A DNA stretch of 64,000 bases from Pegoplata infirma (Eukaryota > Arthropoda > Insecta > Diptera > Anthomyiidae): contig OY992540.1 of assembly GCA_963921195.1 (NCBI GenBank), positions 130,820,671 to 130,884,670 on the forward strand, given 5' to 3'. Numbering within the stretch: the first letter of the stretch is position 1; the number at the start of each line of letters is the position of its first letter. The notes beneath the pieces were generated by a model. It did not search any database. It was not told where the DNA came from and saw nothing but the letters and a program-made list of their open reading frames with translations. Made by a program: the position numbers and the translations under genes. Shown here piece by piece: positions 43,981 to 54,719 of the stretch.

Positions 43981-45490
43981 TTACTAAAATTTTTTCACTC
44001 AAAATTTTTTTTCACTCAAATTTTTTTTTTACTCAAATTTTTTTTTTACAATTTTTTTTTTTTTTTTAACAAATTTTTTTTTACAATTTTTTTTTCATTC
44101 AAAATTTTTTTTGAGTCAAAATTTTTTCTACTCAAAATTTTATTTCACTCAAAAAATTTTTTTTCACTCAAATTTTTTTTTCACTCAAAATTTTTTTCAC
44201 TCAAAAATTTTTTTTTTACAATTTTTTTTTACTCAAAATTTTTTTTACTCAAAATTTTTTTTACTCAATTTTTTTTTAAATAAAAATGGGAAAATAGGGC
44301 ATATTGGTACATTTTTTATATTCTAAACAAATGGTCCCAGAAACTTGAAATTTGTTTTTTTCACTCAAAATTTTTTTTTCACTCAAATTTTTTTTTTACA
44401 AATTATTTTTTTACAAATTATTTTTGTACAAATTTTTTTTCACTCAAAATTTTTTTTCACTCAAAATTTTTTTTCACTCAAAATTTTTTTTTACTCAAAA
44501 TTTTATTTCACTCAAAAATTTTTTTTTACAATTTTTTTTCACTCAAAAATTTTTTTTTTACAGTTTTTTTTTTACTCAAAATTTTTTTTACTCAAAATTT
44601 TTTTTACTCAATTTTTTTTTAAATAAAAATGGGAAAATAGGGCAAATTGGTACATTTTTTATATTCTTAACAAATGGTCCCAGAAACTTGAAATTTGAAC
44701 TCTAGGACCCTCTCGCGGAAATAACATTTTGGAAAAAGTAATATTTTGAAAATTCCGTTTCTAAGGTGGGGGGAGGGGGAAAATATGGCAAGTTGGTACA
44801 TTTTGTATCTTCTGAACTAATGGTCCTACAATCTTGAAATTTTGAATATAGGATACTCTCGCGGAAATAACATTTTGAAAAAAGTACTTTTTTGAAAATT
44901 CCGGTTTTAAGGGGGACAAAAGGGGGAAAATAGGGCAATTTGGTGAATTTTGAACTAATGGTCCTAGAAACTAGATATTTGAACTATAGTATCCTCTCGG
45001 GGAAAAAAGATTTTTTTACTAAAATTTTTTCACTCAAAATTTTTTTCACTTAAAATTTTTTTTTACTCAAAAATTTTTTTTTACAAATTTTTCTTTTTAA
45101 CAATTTTTTTTTTACAAATTTTTTTCACTCAAAATTTTTTTTTACTCAACATTTTTTTTCACTCAAAATTTTTTTTTTATTAAAAATTTTTTTTTACTCA
45201 AAAATTTTTTTTTTCACTCAATTTTTTTTATCACTCAAAATTTTTTTTTACAATTTTTTTTTTACTCAAAATTTTTTTTACTCAATTTTTTTTTTAATAA
45301 AAATTTTTTCACTCAATTGTATTATTCTTCAGTTTTTTTACTCATTTTTTTACTTAAATTTTTTACTTAGAAGGTGTTTTCACCCAAATTTTTTTTACTC
45401 AATTTTTTTTGCTCAATTTTTTTTACTCAAAATATTTTTCGCTTAATTTTTTGACTCAAATTTTTTACTCAATTTTTTTTCTCATTTATT
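43980..45490 (+). repeat. T-rich minisatellite TTTTTTTCACTCAAAA, three blocks
   Basis: Blocks at 43980-44275, 44350-44615 and 45005-45490 consist of variable T runs and (C)ACTCAAAA words of about 14-17 bp. Single 130-bp-type units (44281-44345, 44620-45000) separate them. Serine-leucine-phenylalanine-type open frames at 44111-44705 are translations of this repeat, not genes. Confidence 0.9.
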
Positions 45491-45519
45491 TTTTAATTTT
45501 TGGGAATTTATTGATTTAA

Positions 45520-48500
45520 TCACTTAAATTTAGGGGGAAATAAGACAATTTTAAACATTTCGATCTTCTGAACTAATGGCCCCAGTAACCTAAAATTTGG
45601 ACTATAGGATCCTCTCGCGGAAATAATACTCTAAAGAAAGTATTTTTTTTTTTTAAATAAGAAGGGGAAATGGGGGAAAAAGGGCAATTTGGTACGTGTT
45701 CTATCTTCTGACCTAATGGTCCTAGAAACTCAAAGTTTGGACTATAAGATCCTCTAACGGAAAAAACATTCTGAAACAAAGTTTTTTTTTTTAATTCTGA
45801 TTCTAGGGGGTTGAAAGGGGGAAAGAAGGATAATTTGGTACATTTTGTATCTTCTGAACTAATGGTAATAGAAACTTAAAAATTTGGACTATATGATCCT
45901 CTCGCGGAAATTATGTTCTGAAGAAAGTATTTTTTGAAAATTTTTCATTCAAATTTGGGGGGAAATAGGACGATTTGGAACATTTTCTATATTGTGAACC
46001 AATGGTCCCAGAAACCTGAAATTTAGACTATAGGATCCTCTCGCGGAAATAATATTCTGAAGAAAGTACTTTTTTAAAAAGGCACTTCTAAGAAGGGGAA
46101 AAGGTGGAAAATTCGGCAATTTGGTACATTTTCTTTTCTCTGACCTAATGGTCCTAGAAACTTAAAGTTTGGACTATAAGATCCTCTCGCGGAAAAAAAC
46201 ATTCCGAAACAAAGTTTTTTTTCAATTCCGCTTCTAGGGTGGTAAAAAGGGGGATAATAGGACAATTTGGTACACTTTGTATGTTTTGAACTAATTTTCC
46301 CAGAAACTTAAAAATTTTGACTATGGGATCCTTCGCGGAAATAACATTGTGAAGAAAGTTCTATTTTAAAAATTTCGCTTCTTAGGGGGAAAGTAGGTTA
46401 ATTTTGTGTCTGCTGAGCTAATGGTCGTAGATCCTTGAAATTTGGGCTGTACGATCCTCTCGCGGAAATAACTTTCTGAAAGAAGTACTTTTTGAAAATT
46501 CCGGTTTGTATCTGCTAAACAAATAGGACTGCACGATCCTCTCGCGTGGACTGCACGATCCTCTCGAGGAAATAACATTCTGAAAAAAGTACTTTTTTGA
46601 AAATTCCGCTTTAAAGGGGGGAAAAAGAGGAAGGTAGGGTAATTTTGTATCTGCTGAAAATATGGTCCTAGATACTTGAAATTTGGAGTAAACGAACCTC
46701 TCGCGGAAATAACATTCTAAAGGAAGTACTTTTTCAAAATTCTGGGGGGAAATCGGGAAAGTAGGGCAGTTTTGAATCTGCTGAACTAATGGTCCTTAAT
46801 ACTTGAAATTTTAACTGTACGATCCTTTCGCGAAAGTAACATTCTTAAAGAAGAACTTTTCCAAAAATCCGCTTCTACGGGGAAAAAGGGGGGAAATTAG
46901 GGCAATTTTGTATCTGCTGAACTAATGGTCCTAGATACTTGAAATTTGAACTGTACAATCCTCTCGCGGAAATAATATTCTAAAGGAAGTACTTTTTGAA
47001 AATTCCGGGGGAAAAAGGGGGTGGAAAAAGGTAAAAGGGGGGGGAAAAAGGTAAATTTGAATCTGCTGAACTCATGGTCCTAGATACTTGAAATTTCAAC
47101 TGTACGATCCTCTCGCGGAAATAACATTGTTAAAGAAAAACTTTTTTAAAAATTCTTCTTTAAGGGGGAAAAAGGGGGAAAGTAGGCCAATTTTGTATCT
47201 GCTGAACAAATAGTCCTAGATACTTGAAAATTGGACTGCACAATCCTTTCGCGGAAATAAAATTCGAATGGAGGACTTTTTGGAAAATTCCGCCTCTAAG
47301 AGGGAAAAGGGGGAAAGTAGGCAATTTTGTATCTGCTGAACTAATGGTCCGGGAGACTTGAAATTTGGACTGTACGATCTTTTCGCGAAAATAAAAGTAG
47401 GGCAATTTTGTGTCTGCTGAAATAATGGTCCTATATACTTGAAATTTGGACTGTACTATCCTCTCGCGGAAATAACATTCTCAAGGAAGAACTTTTTTGA
47501 AAACTCTACTTTTAAGGGGGGAAAAAGGGGAAGGTAGGGCAATTTTGTATCTGCTGAACTAATGGTCCTCGATACTTAAAATTTAACTGTACGATCCTCT
47601 TGCGGATATAACATTCTAAAAGAAGTACTTTTTTTTAAATTCTGCTTCTACGGGGGAAAAGGGAGAAAGTAGGGCAATTTTGAATCTGCTTAACTAATAG
47701 TCCTACATACTTGAAGTTTGGACTGTACGATCCTCTCGCGGAAAGAACATTCTAGAAAAAGTACTTTTTTGAAAGTTCTCCTTCTAAAGGGGGAAAAGGT
47801 GGAAAGTACGGCAATTCTGTATCTTCTGAACTAATGATCCTAGATACTTGAAATTTGAACTGTACGATCTTCTTGCGGAAATAACATTCTACTTTTTGTG
47901 GAAAGTTCCTTTTCTAAGAACATTCTAGAAGAAGTACTTTTTTGAAAGTTCTCCTTCTAAAGGAGGAAACGGTGGAAAGTAGGGCAATTCTGTATCTGCT
48001 GAACTAATGATCCTAGATACTTGAAATTTGAACTGTACGATCCTCTTGCGGAAAAAGTACTTATTGTGGAATGTTCCGCTTCTAAGGAGGAAAAGGCGGA
48101 AAGTAGGGCAATTTTGTATCTGCTGAACTAATGGTCCTAGATACTTGAAATTTAGACTGCACGATCCTCTCTCTTGGAATTAACATTCTGAAAGAAGTAC
48201 TTTTTTTGAAAATTCCGATTTCAAGGGGGAAAACGGGGAAGGTAGGGCAATTTTGTATCTGCTGAACTAATGGTTCTAAATACTTGAAATTTGGCTGAAT
48301 AATCCTCTCGCGGAAATAACATTCTTAAGAAAGTACTTTTCAAAATTCTGGGGGAAAAAGGGGGAAAGAAGGGCAATTTTGAATCTGCTGAACTAATGGT
48401 CCTAGATTCTTGAAATTTGAACTGAACGATCCTTTCCCAAAAATAACATACTTACAGAACTTTTTTAAAAAGTCCACTTCTAAGGGGGAAAAAGGGAAAA

Positions 48501-50130
48501 GTAGGGCCCTTTGGGGGATTTTGTATCTTTTGAACTAATAGTTTTTTAGAAACTTGAAATTTGGACTCTATAATCCTCTCGCGAAAAAAAACTAAAAAAA
48601 TATTTTTTTAAAAATTCCGCCTCCAAGGTGGGGAAAATAGAGCAAATTGGTACGTTTTTTATCTTCTGGACAAATTGTCCCAGAAACTTGAAATTTGGAC
48701 TCTAGGATCCTCTCGCAGAATTAACATGCGGAAAACAAAATTTTTTTAAAAATTCCGCCTCCAAGGGTGGGAAAATAGGGAAAATCGGTGAATTTTTTAT
48801 CTTCTGAACAAATGTTCCCAGAAACGTGAGGTTTAGTATTTAGGATCCTCTCGCGGAAACAACATTCCGAAAAAAATATTGTTTGAAAAATTCCTCCTCC
48901 ACGGTGGGAAAGGGGGCCAAATAGGGAAAATCGGTACATTATTTATCTTTTAAACAAATGGTTCCAGAAACTTGAAATTTGAACTCTATGATCATCTCGC
49001 AAAAAAAAACATCTTGAAAAAAGTAGAAGGGGAAAAATAGGGCAATTTTGTATCTTCTGAACTAAAACTTTAAGTTTTGATCCTCTCGCGGAAATAATTT
49101 TTTGAAAAATACACTTTTTGAAAATTTTGGTTTTAAGGAGGGTCAAGAGGGGCAAAATAGGGCAATTTGGTAAATTTTAAACTAATGGTCTTAAAAACAT
49201 GACATTTGCAATATAGGATCATCTCGCGGAATAACATATTGGAAGAAGTACTTTTTTGAAAATTACTTTTTAAAGGGGGAAAGAAGGGCAATTTTGTATC
49301 TGCTGAACTAATGGTCCTAGATATTGAAGTTTGGACTGTACGATCCTCTCGCGGAAATAATATTCTGGAAGAAGTACTTTTTTGGAAAAATCTGCTTCTA
49401 TAGGGGGAAAAAGAGGGAAAGTAGGGCAAATTTGAAATTTGAATCCTCTTGCGGAAACAACATTCTAATGGAAGTACTTTTTGAAAATTTCGCTTCTACG
49501 GGGAAAAAGGGGGATATTAGGGCAATTTTGTATCTGCTGAACTAACGGTCCTAGATACTTGAAATTTGGAGTGTACGATCCTCTCGCGGAAAAAACATTC
49601 TGAAAGAAGTACTTTTTTGAAAATTTTGTTTTATAGGTGGAAAAGGGGGAAAGGTAGGGCAATTTTGTATCTGCTGAACTAATGGTCCTAGATACTTGAA
49701 TTTTGAACTGTTTTGTATCTGCTGAAGTAATGGTTCTAGATACTTGAAGTTTGGACTTTACGATCCTCTAGCGGAAATAACATTCTGGAGGAAGCACTTT
49801 TTTAGTAATTTCTGCTTCTAAGGGGGAAAGTAGGGCAATTTTGTATCTGCTGAATTAATGACCCTAAATACTTGAAATTTGGAATGTACGATCCTTTCGC
49901 GGAAATAACATTCTAAAATAAGTACTTTTATGAAAATACTGCTTCTAATGGGGAAAAAGAGAGAAAGTAGAGATACTTAAAATTGGTACTTTACGATCCA
50001 CTCGCGATAATTACATTCTGGGAAAATAAATTTTTGAATTTTCGTTTCAATTTGGTACATATTGTTCCTTATGCACTAATGTTCCTTGAAACTTAAAGTT
50101 TGAACTATGGGATCATTTCGCCAAAATAAA
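45520..50130 (+). repeat. Main array of about 130-bp repeats (element 3)
   Basis: Around 35 units with the conserved core CTCTCGCGGAAATAACATTC, TAGGGCAATTTTGTATCTGC and TGAACTAATGGTCCTAGATA. G- and A-rich tracts (AAGGGGGAAAAAGGGGGAAA) vary in length. Numerous minus-strand frames across it share the same repeated peptide and are artefacts. Confidence 0.9.
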
Positions 50131-50258
50131 ATTTTTTGCAACTTTAAATCTACTCAAAATATAATATTTTAAAGGTCGAAACTAACAATTTTTATGTTTA
50201 ATTAAAAATTAATAAGAATTTGAAGTAATAAAGTTGTTTTTTTTTTTTTTACAGCTAA

Positions 50259-50276
50259 CCGGTAACGAAGTACCGG
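50259..50276 (+). other. 3' terminal hairpin of Helentron-like element 3
   Basis: CCGGTAACGAAGTACCGG, 6-bp stem and 6-nt loop, identical to element 1 in inverse orientation. Confidence 0.85.
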
Positions 50277-50689
50277 GCGAGTTAGCTAGTTTTTAGATAT
50301 AATAATGTCAAACTGAAAATAAATAAAAAAAAAAAAACTTCGAACGGACGGGGATTAGCGGACGTTGTTAGCAAATAACAACTTTAAAAGACTTAGTTTT
50401 AAATAAATTGATCGTATCTCATTATATCAAATTGAGCTAACATATAGTAATATATGATTACATCCAATTAAATATGTTATTCACTTGTACACAATTTTCA
50501 AAAAGACTTAGAAAATTTTTGATAAAATTTGCAAAAAAAAAAATTGGAATGACGTACAGCGCTATTAGGGGCTTCCATGGCAAGCTTAAACAATAATTTT
50601 AATGTAGCGGTATGCCTTATTTCCAAGTCATAGGCTTCCAAAGTGAAATAAGACTTTGGCTTAAAAGTTTGAAATTTTTCATGGAATCA

Positions 50690-50998
50690 GGAAATCAGAA
50701 TTAGATTTGAGATCGGGTTCCAAAAATCATTGATAATTTGATCATTTAAACCAAATATAGCTATTATTAACTATATAAATGCAATATAAATTTTTAAAAA
50801 TGATTGCAAAAACTCAAAAAGTAAAATTTTTTAAGTTCTAAAAAAACAAATGCAATAAAAAAGTGTTTTCTATTTAAAAAAAAAATAAAAAAATATATTT
50901 TTTTCTGGAATCGAACTCGGGTTCCCAAAAATGATAGATATTTATATATCATTATATCAAAACTTTTTTACTAGGGTAAATATAGTTACCCGTGTAAA
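50690..50998 (+). repeat. About 205-bp repeat with tRNA T-arm-like motif, copy 1
   Basis: Contains AACTATATAAATGCAATATA, AGTGTTTTCTATTTAAAAA and GGAATCGAACTCGGGTTCCC. Reverse complemented, the last is GGGAACCCGAGTTCGATTCC, a B-box/T-arm match. Two more copies follow at 52225-52640, after layer D. Confidence 0.8.
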
Positions 50999-52224
50999 AA
51001 AAATTGATATGGAACCAGATATAAATTTATATCGTTTCATATCTGAGATTTATATCTAATTAGATATGTTAGATCCGAAAAATGGGGACAAATCTCGGAT
51101 CAAATTATATCTAAACTGATATAGTTAGATCTTAAACCATCATATCTAATTTTAAAAATGATGCCCAAATATATATAATTTAAGGCCATAATTTTATCAC
51201 ACTAAGCCTGAAATTAGTAAAATAATAACAAAAGGAAATTTTTTTTATAGTTAGTTTTTAATTAAAATCAAACGGAAGAACAAAAAACATTTTCTGAACT
51301 AGAACTGAAACTTGAAGATAAAATGATAATAAATTTGTGTTCCATCCATTTAATGATCGATTTTTGATTGTTGCTCTAGGCTTTTCATTTCCTTCTCAAG
51401 GATTTACTTGATGTTTTAGTTGGAAGAAGGTTAACAAAACTCGTTTGCTGGAGGCATGACTTGATTTTTCATGGCTTCCGGTCTCTTTTTTTTCGCTTGC
51501 AATCCAGAAGCAGAGGCCCTTAAATATAAAAAAAAATATTAGGTGCTTGCAAATCAATTTTTTTATTTTAAATAATCTATACTTGCCTTTGATATTGCAA
51601 AAGGTCCATCATTAATCATACATTAGCTACATATTTTGCTGTAGTTCCTTTCGCCAGCGAAGAGCAATATTTTTTGTTATTTTATAAACGTTATTTGATA
51701 ATTATTGGCGCTAAATACATACATATGTGCAAAAATACCAATTTAATTTATATTTTAGAAATTTTATTTGTACATATTTTTGATTTTTTCTCTATTTTTT
51801 ATTTTGATGGAAATTTCAAATTCAAAACAATTTGAAAACAAAAATTGAGTTTTGGTTTTATTTAAAACTTTTAATTGAAAAGAAATACAAAATAAAAATA
51901 AACAAAAAAAAAATACTTTTGGCAATTGCAAGAAATTTTAAATGAATTAACACTTTTATTAAATTAGGGATGTTCATTTCAAATTGGTACAAAAAAATGC
52001 TCTTATAAAGTTTAACTAAATTTTCATTTGGAATCAGATCTGGTTATATCTTGCTATATATAACAGATATAATATAATATCAACCATAATGTTACTATAT
52101 ATAATAAGAGATATCGTTATATATAGTGATAGATATATCATATCTTGTTATATATAATTACATCTTGCATCAGATATAATAATATATAATTATATCCAAT
52201 TATATCTAATCTTTTTTACACGGG
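50999..52224. mobile_element. CCCGTGTAAAAA-terminus element (layer D)
   Basis: Starts CCCGTGTAAAAAAAATTGAT and ends TAATCTTTTTTACACGGG, with TA on both sides within a TA-rich target. It splits the 205-bp repeat array. The ends differ from layers A-C by one base (CCCGTG). The middle (51430-51640) holds a gene-like fragment on the minus strand. No transposase seen. Confidence 0.75.
51431..51640 (-). pseudogene. Possible captured gene fragment with short intron
   Basis: On the minus strand a TTTATATTTAAG acceptor precedes an 88-nt open exon reading ASASGLQAKKKRPEAMKNQV and ending in TAA at 51431. About 75 nt upstream a donor-like AAAGGCAAGTATAG closes a short coding-like piece (LRWRKELQQN or another frame). 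Intron size fits dipteran norms. Base composition is less AT-rich than the element around it. The parent gene is unknown; chance is possible. Confidence 0.3.
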
Positions 52225-52640
52225 TATATATAACTATATAAAAGCAATATAATTTTTTAAAAATGATTGCAAAAATTCAAAAAAAGAAAAATTTTTAGTT
52301 CTAAAAAAAATAAATGCAATAAAAAAAGTGTTTTCTATTTAAAAAAAATAAAAAAAATATTTCTTTTTCTGGAATCGAACTCGGGTTCCCAAAAATTATA
52401 GATAATTTTATAATAAATCAAATATAGTTATATATAACTACATAAAAGAAAAATAATTTTTTAAAAATGATTGCAAAAATTACAAAAATCAAAATTTTTT
52501 AGTTTTAAAAAATTAAACGCAATAAAAATGTGTTTTCTATTTAAAAAAAAATAAAAAAAAACTTTTTTTTTCGACTGAGACGGGAATCGAACTCGGGTTC
52601 CCAAAAATCATATGTAATCTTATATGATACAATAAAAAGT
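52225..52640 (+). repeat. About 205-bp repeat with T-arm-like motif, copies 2 and 3
   Basis: Same marks as 50690-50998. The third copy has the longest tRNA-like string; on the minus strand it runs GAGTTCGATTCCCGTCTCAG. Confidence 0.8.
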
Positions 52641-53240
52641 TTTGTATAACCATATATGTTGACACACAAAAATAAAATTTGAAATATTGGCATATATAAT
52701 TATATATGGCTAGTTGTTTGGTCAAAAAAATATTTTTTTTATACATGATTATATCAAAATATATATTTCATTACATATGCGACCATTTATAAATATATAT
52801 TGAGTTTAGACGAAATTTGCGTATATATAGTACAAGACAAACACAGATATGTTATCGTTTAAGACACATATAATTATATCTATTATTTTTGTTGGAAATT
52901 TTTTTAGTATGGAACCATATATAGTTTTAAATGGTATTATATTAATCATATATAATTATACATAAATTGATACTGGATTTTTTGTTTAGTAAAGTCCTAT
53001 ACATAATTAGATATAAAGTCACGTATAATAATGTATGAAATCGGATTAAGTTTTATGTGCAACGTATGATTACATCTACCATTTATATTAATATATTATG
53101 AACAATATAAGTAGATATATTTTTATAAGACATCATTTAAAAAAATTGGAAAATTTCAAAGTGAGATATAATTTTATACTTTGACTCATATAGTTGTATA
53201 TGGTTTTATGAAAACATATAAAATAATATACATTTATATA
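52641..53240. other. TATATAATT-rich interior of layer C
   Basis: Low-complexity AT words typical of these elements' subterminal regions. Nothing coding. Confidence 0.5.
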
Positions 53241-53258
53241 AATTCCTTTTTACTCGGG

Positions 53259-53310
53259 AAATTAAAAAATAATGGAGGCATATAAAATTTTATATAAAAC
53301 ACTTAGAAAT
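53259..53310 (+). repeat. 95-bp tandem repeat, right part
   Basis: AATGGAGGCATATAAAATTT and ATATAAAACACTTAGAAATT resume the array interrupted at 42863. Confidence 0.75.
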
Positions 53311-53495
53311 TTAAAATGATGCATGGGACCTGATGTTACAACATATAGTTATGTATGGCGATATCTTAAAAAATCCTACATCAAAATTTATTATATAAAT
53401 TTATCTTGCAATACATAGTGTCACACATGATCATATATCAAAAAATATGACTATATAAAAGTATATAAGATCATATTAAATTATTTTTACTCGGG

Positions 53496-53710
53496 TAATC
53501 TGAAATTCACGGGTTTGCTAATAACTTTTGAACCACTGGACCGATTTGGCTGAAATTCAATACGAACCAGGCGGGGGAACGACAAATATATATGCCATGC
53601 TTTAGCTTCCTCAGAATTGCCTTTCGAAAGTTAGCGTGTTTTTTATCTTGAAAATTCACGAAAAATCCTTGCCGAAATTCAGTCTTTTGCTCATAACTTT
53701 TGAACCACTG
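53496..53710 (+). repeat. Two-copy repeat with ACTTTTGAACCACTGG
   Basis: ATAACTTTTGAACCACTG occurs at about 53520 and 53693. The second copy is split by the Transib-like element and continues at 54720 with GTCCGATTTCGCTGGATTG. The 53531 copy shows the uninterrupted order. Confidence 0.75.
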
Positions 53711-54714
53711 CACAGTGGCCGAAACACCCAATCTAGCGGCGCTTAATTCGGAAATGTAAAATAATAAAGTCCAATGCATATTTGTGATTATAAAACTTAC
53801 AAAAAATTTAATTTTTAAGCATATTTATTTATTTCAGTGTATTTATGTATTTTGGGAAATTTATGTGAATATCGGGAGGGTGGTCTGTATGAGGACTAGA
53901 AGTTAAAATGTTCCGATTCCGTTAAAATTTAGAGTGATTATTTATGGCTACAAAAAACATTTAACAGTCGAATTTCAAGTGGATATTTGTTAAAATACCA
54001 TTGTTAGGGCTTTTTATGTAAAAGTGGAATGGGAAATTAACATGGGAGCTAGGGGATAACATGTACCGATTTTGTCAAAAATTTTATAGGTTGAGTTCTT
54101 TCGATAAAAAAATCTTAAATTTCAAATTTTAGCCAAATCGATTGAAAATTGTGGTCTGTATCGCGTTTATACTGTTTATTTGGACAGGCAGATGGACCCT
54201 AAAAAACCGAACAACTTGCGCGAACTAGCACGCCATACTGAAACGTCACAAGAAAAATAACCCAAAATAATAAACAAAACAGTAATTGGACCGAATACGA
54301 TCGAATTTCAAAAGTTGCAGTCCATGAAACTGTAGTTTATATCACAAATGTCATCTTCTATAATGCACTAATAATAAACTAGATACACACAGGCCACAAA
54401 CATTTATTTTTTAGTTAAAACATACCTTTTACTTTCAATTAAAACTTTTTGGCTCAAAATGTATAAACAATTGACTTAAAAGTGTCAAGAAAAACTCACT
54501 GAGTAATTAGGCCCCAAATTCCTTTAATACACTTGCTGCAGAAAATGTGTATTTGACAGCTTACAGCTGTGCGAATATTGAAAGCAAAACAAAAGTAAAA
54601 ACGTAAATTTTTTCTGTAAAGTATAGGTAAACGATGCAGTGCAAAAACATTTATCGATCTTAATATTTTAATTTTGACTTAAGCGCCGCTAGATCAGTGA
54701 TTTCGGCCACAGTG
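53711..54714. mobile_element. Transib-like non-autonomous element
   Basis: Termini are CACAGTGGCCGAAA (left) and, reverse complemented, CACTGTGGCCGAAA (right), followed by mirrored ATCTAGCGGCGCTTAA. A perfect 5-bp duplication CACTG flanks it (53706-53710, 54715-54719), and the paralogous repeat at 53531 shows the single-copy target. A 5-bp duplication with CAC-G/A-GTG-type ends is the Transib signature, the superfamily ancestral to RAG1. 1,004 bp, no transposase. It contains a 44-bp GTATGGCGTGCTAGTTCGCG-like (inverted) GC-richer patch near 54220. Confidence 0.8.
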
Positions 54715-54719
54715 CACTG

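Larger units (their letters stand above)
43264..50289 (+). mobile_element. Helentron-like element 3, 7 kb, satellite-filled
   Basis: 5' end ATCTATATATATAAAAGAG, (TGAC)n, then TCATCGCCCAGCCCAAACCG, all shared with element 1. 3' end CCGGTAACGAAGTACCGG hairpin and AGCTAG before T. The body is dozens of about 130-bp repeats plus T-rich minisatellite blocks. No Rep/helicase frame and no other protein domain. Flanks share TTTTTAGAT on both sides, probably by chance since these elements do not usually duplicate their target. Confidence 0.85.
42863..53258. mobile_element. CCCGAGTAAAAA-terminus element (layer C)
   Basis: Starts CCCGAGTAAAAAAAAATTG and ends TTCCTTTTTACTCGGG. Flanks are 95-bp-repeat sequence on both sides (AACACTTAAAAAAA / AAATTAAAAAATAATGGAGG), so the right flank continues the split array. 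A possible AA duplication. It contains Helentron-like element 3 (43264-50289) and layer D (50999-52224). Own sequence about 2.1 kb, AT-rich. Confidence 0.7.
37693..53495. mobile_element. Outer CCCGAGTAAAAA-terminus element (layer A)
   Basis: Starts CCCGAGTAAAAAAATT at 37693 and ends TTATTTTTACTCGGG at 53495, with TA on both sides (37691-37692, 53496-53497). Its own sequence, once the nested elements at 38130-42629 and 42863-53258 are set aside, is about 0.9 kb of TATATAATT-rich DNA around a 95-bp tandem repeat. The pairing of these ends is inferred from nesting and from continuity of the 95-bp repeat. No transposase is visible. Confidence 0.65.

Noticed and set aside
44111..44705. Overlapping 71-117-codon frames rich in Phe, Ser and Leu
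   Set aside because: They are translations of the T-run/CACTCAAAA minisatellite.
45573..49662. Many minus-strand frames with a recurring FPREDR / SARGSY peptide
   Set aside because: They repeat with the 130-bp units of Helentron-like element 3, drift in frame and show no domain.
12948..50289. Autonomous Helitron genes (Rep HUH motif, helicase)
   Set aside because: No frame in any Helentron-like element shows these motifs; all are filled with non-coding repeats.
43255..50300. TTTTTAGAT on both sides of element 3 as a 9-bp target duplication
   Set aside because: Helentron-like elements insert at T|T without duplication, and the word is low-complexity; elements 1 and 2 show none.
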